DNA of 64,000 nucleotides from assembly GCA_900469965.1 (NCBI GenBank), contig UBZP01000007.1, positions 91,230-155,229 of the forward strand, in the 5' to 3' direction. The notes under the pieces are model-generated. The model saw only the letters and a list, made by a program, of their open reading frames with translations, made no database searches and was not told where the DNA came from. This stretch comes from Hyphomicrobiales bacterium (lineage in GTDB: Bacteria > Pseudomonadota > Alphaproteobacteria > Rhizobiales > Rhizobiaceae). The position numbers and the translations under genes are program-made. Shown in pieces: positions 9,770 to 19,834 of this stretch. How positions within the stretch are numbered: the first letter of the stretch is position 1; each line of letters starts with the position of its first letter.

Positions 9770-10849
9770 TTGCGCCACATCGATCTGACGTACCAGACCA
9801 TGCTTGCCGAGATCGGTCAACGCGCTCTGGATGATGCGTGGACGCGCGATTTCCCTCCGACAGGGCGCTTCGTCAAGGTCAAGGTCAAGGAGCGCGACTA
9901 TTGGTATTTCGACCAACCGGACGGAGAAGGGGGGCAGGCGCGAAAATATGTCGGCCGCGCTGAAGACCCGGAGGTCGCCAGGCGGGTGCACGACTTTTCC
10001 CGCACCAAATCGGATTATCGGACGCGACGGCGCCTGGTTTCCAGCCTCACGCGCGATGGCGGCCTGCAGGCCGCTGATCCGACTTCGGGGGCGATCATCG
10101 AAGCCCTGGCGGCTGCAGGCCTCTTTCGCCTGCGAGCGGTTCTCGTCGGGACGCTTGCCTTCGGCACGTATTCCGGGCTGTTGGGTGTTCGCCTTCCGTC
10201 TGCCGCCATCATGACCGCAGATGCAGACTTCGCACAGGACTATGCGGTCTCCGCCGAGGTGATGGACAGTCTGCCGCCCATCCTCGAGCTGCTGCAAGGC
10301 GTTGATCCGACCTTCCGGGCCGTGCCGACCCTGGCGGCGGCCGATACGACGGCTTTCGTTAATCAGCAGGGCTATCGCGTCGAGTTTCTGACCACCAACC
10401 GCGGCAAGGACGAATATCTCGACAAACCGGCAGCGATGCCGGCTCTTGGCGGCGCCCGCGCCCAACCGCTTCGTTTCATGGACTTTCTGATCCGCGAGCC
10501 GGTGCGGGCAGTCCTGCTCCATGGGGCCGGCGTTTCAGTCCTTGTCCCAAATCCGGCCCGATATGCGATCCATAAGCTGATCGTCGCCTCCCGCCGCCAT
10601 GCCGACAGCGTCCTCAAGCGCGACAAGGATGTCATGCAGGCCGGTATCCTTGCAGAGGCAATGCTTGAGACCCGCCGATCGGCCGACCTTGCCATTGCCT
10701 ACAGCGAAGCGTGGGAGCGCGGATCTGCCTGGCAGGATGCCATCAGGGGCGGCGTGGCAACGCTGTCGGATGAGAACAAAAGCTTCCTCCGCCAATGTCT
10801 CGAGACCGGTGGTCAGGAGATCGGCGAACGGGTGGTGTTGCCGTTCTGA
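9770..10849 (+). CDS. GSU2403-type nucleotidyltransferase-fold protein
   Basis: A 359-residue protein starting at TTG with GAGGAG (9759-9764) upstream. It resembles the GSU2403 family (NTP_transf_8, a minimal nucleotidyltransferase fold): LRAVLVGTLAFGTYSGLLGV around residue 125, TADADFAQDYA, YRVEFLTTNRG, and VLVPNPARYAIHKLIVASRR in the C-terminal part. These proteins are related in fold to AbiEii-type antitoxin/toxin nucleotidyltransferases, but no reaction is established. It stands alone between an ABC operon and gene remnants and is preceded by two matching operator-like repeats, which fits a self-regulated accessory or defence gene. Confidence 0.7.
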   Translation: MRHIDLTYQTMLAEIGQRALDDAWTRDFPPTGRFVKVKVKERDYWYFDQPDGEGGQARKYVGRAEDPEVARRVHDFSRTKSDYRTRRRLVSSLTRDGGLQAADPTSGAIIEALAAAGLFRLRAVLVGTLAFGTYSGLLGVRLPSAAIMTADADFAQDYAVSAEVMDSLPPILELLQGVDPTFRAVPTLAAADTTAFVNQQGYRVEFLTTNRGKDEYLDKPAAMPALGGARAQPLRFMDFLIREPVRAVLLHGAGVSVLVPNPARYAIHKLIVASRRHADSVLKRDKDVMQAGILAEAMLETRRSADLAIAYSEAWERGSAWQDAIRGGVATLSDENKSFLRQCLETGGQEIGERVVLPF

Positions 10850-10899
10850 TTAGGAAACGGCAAAACCGACCCGTGACTATGAACCTGGCGGTCAGCGCA

Positions 10900-11320
10900 A
10901 AGGACCCGGCAGTGATTGTCTCCATCCTAGGCGGAACGGGGCGGCTTTCGCGTGTTTGCTCCATCGGCTTGAAGGCGACTTGTGTCGCGCCGCGGGATTC
11001 GGCCCAGCACGCTGCGATGCGTTCTGCGCCGTCCGGCGAGCCACCGCAGCAGCACCCTGTCCGCGTGCCTGGCGAGCGCCTTGTCGAGCGCCGCCCAGAC
11101 CCGCTCGTGATTGTTGTAGTCCACCGCCTCCGAAGGCGATCTTGGTGCGACCGGATCAGAACCTCGATCTCGGCACCCCGGCGGGCGGAGAGGAAGTCTC
11201 TGGAGTCGACCATCGCGGCGGTCATGTTGGCGTGATTGACCTTGGAGACATTCCTGCCGATGCAGGACCCGCAAGCTACAATTTCGAGCAGGTCATGCAA
11301 GAAGTCCGGGAGATGAAGAT
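10900..11320 (-). pseudogene. DUF2493 protein remnant (frameshifted)
   Basis: Reading the minus strand with two frame changes recovers the DUF2493 core. SKVNHANMTAAMVDSRDFLS lies around 11190-11250, DYNNHERVWAALDKALARH around 11065-11120, and GGSPDGAERIAACWAESRG followed by VAFKPMEQT around 10950-11045. In intact proteins these join as one DNA-processing-protein-A-like fold that binds nucleotides. Here the frames are broken and both ends are missing. DUF2493 genes are common on rhizobial plasmids. Confidence 0.72.
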
Positions 11321-11379
11321 TGGGCAGGATTGAGAAGCAGGAAAAGAGACTGCGCGGACGCCGCTCGAAATCTGAGTGG

Positions 11380-11560
11380 TAACTAGATCGTCCCGTGGAT
11401 CGCATTGTTCGCGATTGCCCGTCCAATCCGCCCCCTGCCATCCTGGAATGCACAGTAACGAAGCAGGCGATCGTCGAGCCGATTTCGGCCGGTCTGGCGA
11501 AGGTTTCGGTTTCTTCTCCTCCCTGCTCCCACTGGCTGAACGGGCGTCGGTACATTTGTG
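11380..11560 (-). pseudogene. possible Fic-domain remnant
   Basis: On the minus strand the short frame at about 11410-11450 reads FQDGRGRIGRAIA, close to the Fic core motif HPFxDGNGRxGR. An adjacent frame carries EETETFARPAEIGSTIACF. The histidine and the rest of the domain are not recognisable, so this is only a weak trace of a decayed Fic/AMP-transferase gene next to the DUF2493 remnant. Confidence 0.25.
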
Positions 11561-11646
11561 ACCGCTTCTTGCGGGGCAAGAGCAGTCGGATCGCAGATGA
11601 CAAACGGTCCCTCTCGCGCGGGCACGCCAGAATGCCGGCTGCTTGT

Positions 11647-12471
11647 TCAGAGCAGAAAATCTCCCTTCGACAGGGACAGGCTGTCATCCAGGTGAATACC
11701 GAAATCGGCCTTCCTGTCGCCATTGAGGTCGGCCTGGATGTAGGTATCCGAGCTGAACTTGGTGAAGCGCAACTCGCCCGCCTTGCCGTGGAAGTCGTCG
11801 TCACCGATAAACTTAAAGCTCTGGTTGCCCAAGGCCTTCGAGTTGGCATCGATCGGGCTCAGATCAATCTTGTCGCCCTGTTTCTTGCTGAAATCAAAAA
11901 TGGTGTCGCGGCCGGTTCCGGAGGCGGCGCTGTCGGAGGCCTTCTTGAAGATGAAGGTATCCTTGCCGCTCCCACCATAGAGTTTATCGCCCCCGGCCCC
12001 GCCGAAAAGCTTGTCGCTGTCGTCGCCACCATAGAGCTTGTCGCGACCTCCGTTCCCCGAGAGAATGTCGTTGCCGTCAAACCCCAAGATGGCGTCTGCG
12101 AATGTCCCGCCACCAATCTTGTCGTCGCCCTTGAGTGCGGACCTGAGAAGCGAAAGCAATTGCTGTTCCGACCCTGATTTGGCGACATCGACGAGTTTGG
12201 CTACGGATAGGTTCAGGCCTGTCACGGACACAGTCGTCTCCCCGGCATTGCTCAGCTTGACGCTGTGGATCGTGCCGGCAGCCCTGAGGTAGCCATCCGC
12301 ATCGGTGGAAAAACCGGAGCCCTTGATCGTTACCTTCTCGCCGGAAACATATCCGACAATCTTGCTCGAACTGAAGGATGTAATATCTGCTCTGCCAACC
12401 GAATCCAGATCGAAATCAAGTTTGGCCATGTCGATCCAATATTGGCCACCCGTCTTTACAACTACACCCAT
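11647..12471 (-). CDS. RTX calcium-binding repeat protein
   Basis: A 274-residue protein (ATG at 12471 preceded by GGGGG; a GTG at 12483 would add four residues). Residues ~115-172 hold about five nonapeptide repeats of the GGxGxDxLx type (GFDGNDILSGNGGRDKLYGG, GGAGGDKLYGGSGKDTFIF) that coil around calcium outside the cell. The last ~90 residues resemble the M10/serralysin C-terminal domain (GRDTIFDFSKKQGDKIDLSPIDA) used for type I secretion. No protease domain is present. It is probably a secreted adhesin-like or surface protein; no secretion genes are nearby. Confidence 0.85.
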   Translation of the reverse strand: MGVVVKTGGQYWIDMAKLDFDLDSVGRADITSFSSSKIVGYVSGEKVTIKGSGFSTDADGYLRAAGTIHSVKLSNAGETTVSVTGLNLSVAKLVDVAKSGSEQQLLSLLRSALKGDDKIGGGTFADAILGFDGNDILSGNGGRDKLYGGDDSDKLFGGAGGDKLYGGSGKDTFIFKKASDSAASGTGRDTIFDFSKKQGDKIDLSPIDANSKALGNQSFKFIGDDDFHGKAGELRFTKFSSDTYIQADLNGDRKADFGIHLDDSLSLSKGDFLL

Positions 12472-12759
12472 CGATGCCCCCACAGTTTAATGCGGCCTTA
12501 GCGATAGCGCGCTTCAGGGTTGTGCGCAATCGAGATGGGGCCAGCAAACCGCAACTTCAAAAAAGGCCGGGAATGAAAGGCGGACTCGGGCCGGGCCAAC
12601 AGGGGTACCGCCGTTCTCGATGCTTGCGCAACGCCATCCACGGCACTCAGCTTTCAAACTGCTCGCCGAACGACGTCGATTCGCGGCCGAGAGCCGGCAA
12701 GCGGGAGGAAGACCGCACCGGCCACGGTCGATCATCAGACCGAGCGATCCGCGTCGGCC

Positions 12760-12783
12760 AAAAAAGGCCCGCCGGAGCGGGCC
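12760..12783 (-). terminator. intrinsic terminator for a minus-strand transcript
   Basis: GGCCCGC (12766-12772), CGGA loop, GCGGGCC (12777-12783), with six A residues on the left. Read on the minus strand this is a GC stem followed by a U-run. It would end a transcript coming from 12784 or beyond, where no convincing minus-strand gene is visible. Confidence 0.6.
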
Positions 12784-13664
12784 AGGAAACGGGCGCGTAC
12801 GCAGTGACATGTCGCGCCACAGCGACAAGGTGCCCCCATATTCTGAATATTAGGTAAAGGCGATAAAGGCGAGTGATCTGTGCAGAACTGAGCAAGGCAG
12901 GTGCAAGGCGGAGTAGGCCTTCTGACCTCGTCGTCATCTCTGATTGAAGACTGCGGTACGGCGTCTCGACATCTGCGATCGGCTTGAGCGATCCAAGGTT
13001 GCCCGAGTGAAGAATAGGTATCCCCATGTCGCAATGGGGCCAGGCTCTGGGGGCATCCTGCCCTCTGTGTCTCGGCGTTCCTCGGTTGGGTCCCGGCAAT
13101 GAAATAGTAGGTCGGCGCTTCCCACTTCCAGTTGCTGTGGTGAAAGCTGGCGCCATGTGCCTGTCCGGCAGCCATGGCAACCGGCCGACGCTTTCCTGGT
13201 CTCTCGCTTCGTATATGGCATACAGTGGTATCGATGACATCAGGCTCATCATTCTCATTGTTTGCTTCGCAGGCTTGTCATTGATGAAAGCGGCGCTTAC
13301 ATCACACGCATCGATGGTGAGGAGCGCCAACTTCACCGGGACATCGAACCCGCATCAGAAAAGCCTTTCGCAGACCAGATGGTCCGCTGGTGGTCAGCTG
13401 GCGGGGCCGATACTGGGAGATTTGAGAGGGCGAATATGCGCAACGCTATGCTAGTGCTGGTAGGCTTTGGTGGTGAGCAGCCGCCAGTTAAATCCGCCGA
13501 CCCAGAAGACGATTGACGCGTCAAATTACTGCTTCACCCGCTACGGCAACGGCACCAACTACGATTCGTGCGTATACGCGAGGCAAATGGGGATGGAAGT
13601 TACACCAGCGATGCCAGGCCGCTAAACACTGGGGTGCCTGCTACGATCAACGTGAGGAAGCCGG
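12784..13664. other. long region without a convincing intact gene
   Basis: Nothing in this 880-bp stretch has clear coding character over its whole length. Around 13435-13615 on the plus strand, MRNAMLVLVGF in one frame is followed, after a frame change, by a cysteine-bearing stretch (SNYCFTRYGNGTNYDSCVYA). This looks like a short secreted protein broken by a frameshift. The minus-strand terminator at 12760-12783 suggests that some transcript, possibly a small RNA, crosses the left part. Confidence 0.35.
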
Positions 13665-13928
13665 ATGTCCAAAAAGGCCAAGAACGAACACTCCGAGTTC
13701 GCCGGGGAATTCACCGATGGAGATATCACGGTGCTTGTAGATATTTTCCGACCGGCCGGAACCAACAACGACTGGCGCCTCGAGGTGATCACCCAGAATG
13801 AAGACGTGTTTGAGTGGGAGGGCGGTTTTGCGACCGATCGCGAAGCGTTCGACGAATTCCTGGCCACGGTAGCGCGTGATGGGATCCAATCGTTTCTAGA
13901 GGAAGACGACCCACCCGCTGTTCATTGA
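13665..13928 (+). CDS. hypothetical acidic 87-residue protein
   Basis: A small acidic protein with AGGAAG about seven bases before the ATG. It reads as a compact beta-alpha fold: DITVLVDIFRPAGTNNDWRL, EVITQNEDVFEWEGGFATD, then an amphipathic helix (REAFDEFLATVARDGIQSFL). I do not recognise a named family. Codon use and the ribosome site support a real gene. Confidence 0.6.
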   Translation: MSKKAKNEHSEFAGEFTDGDITVLVDIFRPAGTNNDWRLEVITQNEDVFEWEGGFATDREAFDEFLATVARDGIQSFLEEDDPPAVH

Positions 13929-14118
13929 CCGGCTCCAGGCAGTGACTGCGTCTGTCTGTTCTGGTGCCGGATCCCCAATGCAGGACCGCAGCATCATCAG
14001 TCAGGCCGGGTGCAAGCGAAGCGATGGGGCGATCCTACCGGGGGCCGACCGTGCTGGCACGCGATCAGTCGTTCACTTCACTGGCTCGCAAGCCTTCCGC
14101 ATGGTGGATGCTGGCGGT

Positions 14119-15207
14119 CTAGAGGGCCAGCCGCAACTGTGGCTCCACCACAGGTGATCGTCGTTCCAGCGAAGACAGGGTGACGCCGAGCAGGCGGATG
14201 CCCTTGCGCGGCGGAAAAATCGGAGAGAGCAGCAGGTCGACCACGGCTTGGAGATCTGTGATGGCCGCAAGAGGTGAGGGGACTGTCTTGCTGCGGGTGA
14301 TTTGGTTGAAGTCGGCATATTTGACCTTCAGCGTTACAGTTTTCGCACCGATTTCGTGGGCCTCGCAATAATCCCACACTTTTTCGATGAGTGGCTGCAA
14401 TCCTTCGCGAGCCGGTTCATAGGCATGAAGGTCCTCCGAAAACGTATCTTCCGCGCCTATGGATTTGCGCACCCGGTCAGGCTTGACTTGGCGGTCATCG
14501 ATCCCGCGTGCGATGCCGTAGAAATAGGCCCCTGACTTGCCGAAATGCTCTACAAGGAATTCGAGCGTCTTCTGTCTAAGGTCGGCGCCTGTCTCTATCC
14601 CGAGGCCATGCATCTTTTCAGCGGTTGCTGGACCGACGCCGTGGAATTTTTTGACGGGCAGGGCCTCGACGAAGTCCGGTCCGGCCTTCGGAGTGATGAC
14701 AGCCTGGCCGTTGGGCTTGTTCAGGTCACTCGCCATCTTGGCGAGGAACTTGTTGTAGGAGATCCCGGCTGACGCGTTGAGGCCAGTGGTCTGCTTGATC
14801 CTGTCGCGAATCTCCGATGCAATTTCGGTGGCGATCTCCATGCCCTTCCGATTCTGCGTCACATCGAGATAGGCCTCGTCGAGCGACAGCGGCTCGACTA
14901 CCGGTGTATAGTCGGCAAAGATTTCACGGATCTGCTGGGACACCGCCCTGTAAACATCGAAGCGGGGTGGCACGAAAATCAGCTCTGGGCATTTACGCTT
15001 GGCAGTCACCGACGGCATTGCCGAGTGGACACCGAAACTCCGCGCCTCATAGCTTGCCGCCGCCACCACGCCGCGTGCGGCTGCCCCGCCAACCGCGACC
15101 GGCTTGCCGCGTAGTTCCGGATTGTCGCGCTGCTCGACCGAGGCATAAAACGCGTCCATGTCCACATGGATGATTTTTCGATGGGAGGCTGAGCTCATGT
15201 CGTTCAT
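14119..15207 (-). CDS. dinB: DNA polymerase IV (Y-family translesion polymerase)
   Basis: A full-length 362-residue Y-family polymerase. The catalytic acidic residues are visible: D16 in HVDMDAFYASVEQ, and D110/E111 in SLDEAYLDVT. The helix-hairpin-helix (KKFHGVGPATAEKMHGLGIETG) and the little-finger domain follow. It copies damaged DNA with low fidelity. It lies convergent with nothing close, about 180 bp from the divergent ligase D block. Many rhizobia carry extra dinB copies on replicons like this one. Confidence 0.93.
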   Translation of the reverse strand: MNDMSSASHRKIIHVDMDAFYASVEQRDNPELRGKPVAVGGAAARGVVAAASYEARSFGVHSAMPSVTAKRKCPELIFVPPRFDVYRAVSQQIREIFADYTPVVEPLSLDEAYLDVTQNRKGMEIATEIASEIRDRIKQTTGLNASAGISYNKFLAKMASDLNKPNGQAVITPKAGPDFVEALPVKKFHGVGPATAEKMHGLGIETGADLRQKTLEFLVEHFGKSGAYFYGIARGIDDRQVKPDRVRKSIGAEDTFSEDLHAYEPAREGLQPLIEKVWDYCEAHEIGAKTVTLKVKYADFNQITRSKTVPSPLAAITDLQAVVDLLLSPIFPPRKGIRLLGVTLSSLERRSPVVEPQLRLAL

Positions 15208-15387
15208 GGCGGCTTCTGTCGCTCGCGGTACCCTCGGTATCGGTAAACTATGCGCCGAAACATACAGGGAACATAGCAGCCTTGGCGGCGATTTCCACCA
15301 GATTTGGCGATGACTTGGCGATGCTATCGAAACTACGAGCCCTCAGACGCGTTCTTATCCGTAGAACTCGAACTGGGGAGATATCCC

Positions 15388-15696
15388 ATGGCGGACGACA
15401 GCACCGTGACAATACGAGCCACGTTCGAAACACGCGAGGCAGCCGATCTCGCCGTCGAACATCTAGTTCAGCAACAGGGTATCTCGAGATCGGATATCTT
15501 TCTTCAGTCAGCAGGGGATCGCAACACGGCGGGTTCTGTGCCGTCGGGCGGCGATGCCTCTCATGATGGGGGTGCTCGCAGAGACGCGCCGCTGGCCGGC
15601 GAGATCGAGGTCTCCGTGGATATGGCCTCCACTCAGGCCTCCGCCGTCCAGCGCATTCTCGCAGAAGCCGGCGCGCTTCGAGTATCGAGTCGTTAA
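15388..15696 (+). CDS. hypothetical 102-residue protein upstream of ligD
   Basis: This begins [35 protein letters not shown] seven bases upstream sets the start. The sequence alternates strands and helices (a strand with ATFETREAA, then [10 protein letters not shown] and [19 protein letters not shown] at the end), as in a ferredoxin-like fold with a glycine-rich linker in the middle. I do not know a named family. Its stop is two bases before the ligase D start, so the two are almost certainly one operon. Confidence 0.7.
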   Translation: MADDSTVTIRATFETREAADLAVEHLVQQQGISRSDIFLQSAGDRNTAGSVPSGGDASHDGGARRDAPLAGEIEVSVDMASTQASAVQRILAEAGALRVSSR

Positions 15697-15698
15697 GC

Positions 15699-18326
15699 AT
15701 GGCGGACAATCTATCGAAATATCGCGCAAAACGCGATTTCCGGAAGACGAGTGAACCGAGCGGCGAGGCGCATGTCAAAGCTGCAAACCGCCGGCGGTTC
15801 GTAATCCAAAAGCACGACGCCACCCGCCTCCACTACGATCTCAGGCTGGAACTCGATGGGGTCTTCAAGTCCTGGGCGGTGACGAAGGGGCCGTCGCTCG
15901 ACCCCGGCGACAAGCGGCTGGCGGTCGAGGTTGAAGATCATCCTCTCGACTATGGCGACTTCGAAGGTACGATCCCGAAGGGCCAGTACGGTGGCGGCAC
16001 GGTAATGCTCTGGGATCGCGGCTACTGGGAGCCGGAAGGCAGGAAGTCACCGGAAGAGGCGCTGAAGAAGGGCGACTTCAAATTCACGCTAAAGGGTAAG
16101 CGGCTGAACGGCAGTTTCGTGCTCGTGCGAATGCGCAACGATCGCGATGGAGGCAAACGGAACAATTGGCTGTTGATCAAGCATCATGACGATCATTCGG
16201 TCGACGAAAACGGTGCTAACATCCTGCAGGAGAATGCCACGTCGGTCGCCTCCGGCCGAAGCATGGAGCAAATCGCCGAAGGTAAGGGTCGCAGGCCGCG
16301 CCCGTTCATGATGGCGAATGCGGATGTCGATGCGGATGCGGTCTGGGACAGCAAGAGTGGGCTTGCAGCTGACGAAAGGAAGAGACGATCTCGCAAGGCC
16401 ACTGGAGCCATCCGTATACCGGTCTTCATCGCCCCGCAGCTGTGCGAAAAGGTCGCTCGGCCGCCGGCCGGTGACGATTGGCTGCACGAGATCAAGTTCG
16501 ACGGCTATCGCATCCAGTTGCGCGTTGCCGATGGGTCGGTGACCTTGAAGACCCGCAAGGGGTTGGACTGGACAGCGAAATATCCCGGCATCGCCGATGC
16601 AGCGTCCGCACTCCCCGACTGCATCATTGACGGCGAAATCTGCGCGCTCGACGAGAACGGCGCACCCGATTTTGCCGCCCTCCAGGCAGCGCTTTCGGAG
16701 GGCAAGACTGGCGATCTGGTCTATTTCGCATTCGATCTGCTGTTCGAAGACGGCGAGGATTTAAGATCCATGCGCCTGGTCGATCGCAAGAAGCGGCTGC
16801 AAGACCTTCTCAATGCACCCCTTGACGATCCCCGCATCCGCTATGTCGAACATTTCGAATCCGGTGGAGACGCCGTGCTGCGCTCTGCCTGCAAGCTGCA
16901 TCTCGAGGGTGTTATCTCCAAGCAAATGAACGCGCCCTATCATTCGGGTCGCAATGACAGCTGGGCGAAGTCTAAATGCCGTGCTGGCCATGAGGTCGTG
17001 ATTGGTGGATTTGCCAAGACCAACGGCAAATTCCGGTCTCTTCTGGTCGGTGTCTACCGCGGGGATCATTTCGTGTATGTCGGCCGCGTCGGCACCGGTT
17101 ACAGCGCAGCAAAGGTCAAGATGCTCCTGCCGAAACTGAAGGCTGTCGAGACGGCGAGATCGCCGTTCACCGGCATCGGTGCACCGAAGAAGCAGGGTGA
17201 GGTTGTCTGGGTGAGACCAGAGCTTGTTGCCGAAATCGAGTTCGAAGGGTGGACCGCGGACGGCCTTGTTCGCCAGGCTGCATTCAAAGGACTGCGCGAG
17301 GACAAGCCCGCGAAGGAGGTCGAGGCCGAAAAAGCGGCGCCGCCCGCCAGGACCGGTACAGCTCAACCTGCTCGGCCCCCCAGGTCGACATCGTTCCGGC
17401 GCAAAGCCGCCAAGGCAGAGGTCATGGGCGTACTGATATCCAGCCCAGATAAACCGCTTTGGCCCGATGCGAACGATGGTGAGCCCGTCACTAAAGAAGA
17501 TCTTGCTCGCTATTTCGAAGCCACCGGAAGCTGGCTCATCGAGCACATCAAGGGTCGGCCCTGCTCGATTATCCGAGCGCCCGACGGTATCGGTGCAGAG
17601 CAGTTCTTCCAGCGTCATGGGATGCCCGGTACGTCGAACCTTGTCGAACTGGTGAAGGTCTCTGGCGACAAGAAGCCTTACCTGCAGATCGATCGGATCG
17701 AGGGACTGGCGGCGATCGCCCAGATCGGTGGGGTCGAGCTGCACCCCTGGAATTGCGCGCCCGGCAAGCCTGAAGTCCCCGGTCGGCTGGTATTCGATCT
17801 CGATCCCGGTCCTGATGTTGCTTTTGCAGCCGTCGTCGCCGCCGCGCGGGAGATGCGCGACCGTCTTGATGAGCTTGGTCTCGTCAGCTTCTGCAAGACG
17901 ACGGGCGGCAAGGGACTGCATGTTGTCACGCCGATTGCCGTCAGCAAGCGCAAGCCCCTTTCTTGGGACGTGGCCAAGCGCTTCGCGCGTGCCATCTGCC
18001 AGCAGATGGCCAGTGACAATCCCGATCTCTTTCTCATCAGGATGACCAAGAGCCTGAGGGGTGGCAGGATCTTCCTCGACTATCTCCGCAACGATCGTAT
18101 GGCCACCGCCGTCGCGCCACTGTCGCCACGCGCTCGGCCCGGCGCCACCGTGTCGATGCCGCTGACCTGGACGCAGGTGAAATCCAATCTCGATCCGAAG
18201 CGGTTCACAATCCGCACAGTGCCAGCGCTGCTTGCTAAAACATCCGCCTGGCAGGACTATTATAGTGGCGAGCGCCCGCTTGAGGCGGCCATCAGGCGCC
18301 TCGAAAAATCAGGGCTGGCTATGTGA
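15699..18326 (+). CDS. ligD: DNA ligase D, three-domain (phosphoesterase, ligase, polymerase/primase)
   Basis: An 875-residue LigD. The N-terminal 3'-phosphoesterase domain (about 30-180) has [16 protein letters not shown] and [11 protein letters not shown]. The ATP-dependent ligase domain (about 240-540) carries the adenylated lysine K266 in EIKFDGYR, and the OB fold contains RVGTGYS. The C-terminal primase-polymerase domain (about 570-870) has [13 protein letters not shown] and [13 protein letters not shown]. It performs non-homologous end joining with Ku. No ku gene is in the window, so Ku must come from elsewhere, as is common for plasmid-borne extra ligD copies in rhizobia. Confidence 0.95.
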   Translation: MADNLSKYRAKRDFRKTSEPSGEAHVKAANRRRFVIQKHDATRLHYDLRLELDGVFKSWAVTKGPSLDPGDKRLAVEVEDHPLDYGDFEGTIPKGQYGGGTVMLWDRGYWEPEGRKSPEEALKKGDFKFTLKGKRLNGSFVLVRMRNDRDGGKRNNWLLIKHHDDHSVDENGANILQENATSVASGRSMEQIAEGKGRRPRPFMMANADVDADAVWDSKSGLAADERKRRSRKATGAIRIPVFIAPQLCEKVARPPAGDDWLHEIKFDGYRIQLRVADGSVTLKTRKGLDWTAKYPGIADAASALPDCIIDGEICALDENGAPDFAALQAALSEGKTGDLVYFAFDLLFEDGEDLRSMRLVDRKKRLQDLLNAPLDDPRIRYVEHFESGGDAVLRSACKLHLEGVISKQMNAPYHSGRNDSWAKSKCRAGHEVVIGGFAKTNGKFRSLLVGVYRGDHFVYVGRVGTGYSAAKVKMLLPKLKAVETARSPFTGIGAPKKQGEVVWVRPELVAEIEFEGWTADGLVRQAAFKGLREDKPAKEVEAEKAAPPARTGTAQPARPPRSTSFRRKAAKAEVMGVLISSPDKPLWPDANDGEPVTKEDLARYFEATGSWLIEHIKGRPCSIIRAPDGIGAEQFFQRHGMPGTSNLVELVKVSGDKKPYLQIDRIEGLAAIAQIGGVELHPWNCAPGKPEVPGRLVFDLDPGPDVAFAAVVAAAREMRDRLDELGLVSFCKTTGGKGLHVVTPIAVSKRKPLSWDVAKRFARAICQQMASDNPDLFLIRMTKSLRGGRIFLDYLRNDRMATAVAPLSPRARPGATVSMPLTWTQVKSNLDPKRFTIRTVPALLAKTSAWQDYYSGERPLEAAIRRLEKSGLAM

Positions 18327-18351
18327 TCTCGCAACAGCGGACCAGCGATTG

Positions 18352-19257
18352 ATGACAGGGACAACGAAACGAAGGACAGCAAGATCGGATGAGGGGGCAA
18401 CGATCGACCTGCCGCATGACCGGATCACGGTACAGCGGTTTCGTCAAGCGTTCCCTCGCGCCCGCTGGAGCGATCGCCTGAATGCGTGGTTTGTGCCAGG
18501 ACGCACCGCCGAGAGCCGGATTGGGCGCTGGCTAGCCGAAACGGAAGCCGAAGCCGACAGGTTCGCCGACGAGAAGGGGCGGGACGCCTTTGCGTTCGAG
18601 CCGATCGAAAGCCGCTATCTCGAAGCAGCACCTGCGGCCCTGCAGATCCGGACGCCCTATTCGCGGACCGCCATCAATGAGATCCGGGAAATCCCATATG
18701 CTCGCTGGGACGCTGACCGTCGCCTCTGGACGGTGCCTTACCGCTCGTTTGGGGAACTGCGGCAGCGCTGGCCGGTCATCGAGGGTGCGGCTGAGGCCAG
18801 TGAGCCGCAGGTACGGCGCGCGCGGCGCGAGGCGATCAAGGGGACTGTGGAAGAGGCGGCGTCAAAGGCGAGGGCGAGGGAACGCCGTCGGAAACGGTAT
18901 CCGGCCCCAGTCGATGACGCGCCGCCTCTCCAACGTGCGATCGGCACCCATGTCGGGGTGATTTTCTTCACCGGCACGGACGGCGAGATGGCCGACACTA
19001 CGACGATCGAAGCCTTCTATTTTCCCGCCGCGAAGGGCGAGGAATATGTCTGGATGTCCTGGCGAACCGGCACACTGGAAGAACTGGTGGGCACCTGGCC
19101 CGCGCGCGCGCCACCGGAACCGCACGAGCGCCTCAGGGGTTGGTGGATGCCAACGCTTGACGAGTTGCGAATGGCGCGACGTGACGCAAGATCCAGGAAG
19201 GCGAACCGAAAGCGCAAGGACAAGTCACCCGATGAAAGATCAGAAGACCACCCTTGA
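18352..19257 (+). CDS. hypothetical protein with two HARP-like repeats
   Basis: A 301-residue basic protein, 25 bp downstream of ligD. Two related segments, FRQAFPRARWSDRLNAWFVP (residues ~24-43) and INEIREIPYARWDADRRLWT (~104-123), follow the pattern of the HARP domain, a short fold found next to annealing helicases. The middle and the C-terminal ~35 residues (ARSRKANRKRKDK) are highly basic, which suits DNA binding. The position behind ligD points to a DNA-repair accessory role (inference). I chose ATG 18352; frames further upstream run inside ligD. Confidence 0.6.
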   Translation: MTGTTKRRTARSDEGATIDLPHDRITVQRFRQAFPRARWSDRLNAWFVPGRTAESRIGRWLAETEAEADRFADEKGRDAFAFEPIESRYLEAAPAALQIRTPYSRTAINEIREIPYARWDADRRLWTVPYRSFGELRQRWPVIEGAAEASEPQVRRARREAIKGTVEEAASKARARERRRKRYPAPVDDAPPLQRAIGTHVGVIFFTGTDGEMADTTTIEAFYFPAAKGEEYVWMSWRTGTLEELVGTWPARAPPEPHERLRGWWMPTLDELRMARRDARSRKANRKRKDKSPDERSEDHP

Positions 19258-19741
19258 AGCATTTCGAAGCCTGGCCCCGATCGAGCCGCGCGAACTTGTT
19301 GGACTATGGCAAGGGCGGGGTATACCGGCAGGGCATCCGCTCGATGGCGTCCTGGAGAACCTCGGCTGGTTCGGCAAGCGGTTTAACCTAGACAGGCGCG
19401 CGGACCCCTTGCTGTTTCGCGCAGGTGAGCGGCACTTGGTTGCTATCAATCCGAAATGGATACCAATCCGCCTGGCGCTGCGCCTCCATGCAGTCGGCCG
19501 GACGCGCGCTGCGAGAAACCTGTTCTCCTATCTGCTGCGCCGGCTTCGGGCGCGGGGGCCGGTCGCATCCGTGCAAACCGATGTGTTTGCAGGCGTTGAG
19601 AGTGCGGTCATGGTCTATGACCATCAGCCAATCGTCGACCATTTCCGACGGATCGATGAAAACAGGGTCATGGGGGCAATGACAATCACCGGCGACGAGC
19701 GGATATATTTCTTTGAACTTGAGCGCATCCAGGAATCTTGA
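19232..19741 (+). CDS. GXWXG/DUF4334 domain protein
   Basis: A 169-residue protein beginning MKDQKTTLEAFRSLAP, overlapping the previous gene by 26 bp. It has the GXWXG domain signature ELVGLWQGRGIPAGHPLDG with GWFGKRF. A DUF4334 half follows, with VYDHQPIVDHFRRIDENRVM and GAMTITGDERIYFFELERI. The family is widespread and of unknown chemistry, and looks like a small beta-barrel binding fold. The overlap suggests co-expression with the repair genes. Confidence 0.78.
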   Translation: MKDQKTTLEAFRSLAPIEPRELVGLWQGRGIPAGHPLDGVLENLGWFGKRFNLDRRADPLLFRAGERHLVAINPKWIPIRLALRLHAVGRTRAARNLFSYLLRRLRARGPVASVQTDVFAGVESAVMVYDHQPIVDHFRRIDENRVMGAMTITGDERIYFFELERIQES

Positions 19742-19834
19742 CATCAGGAAAGAAGGCAACCATCTAACGGCCATCGCCCGTTTCGATCACCGCTTTGCTG
19801 CGCAGTTTTGCTGTTGCGCGCGTTGATCCGGGTC

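Noticed and set aside
10743..11849. 368-codon minus-strand frame taken as one gene
   Set aside because: It overlaps the 3' end of the nucleotidyltransferase gene and only parts of it resemble DUF2493 or Fic. It is a patchwork of remnants, not a single protein.
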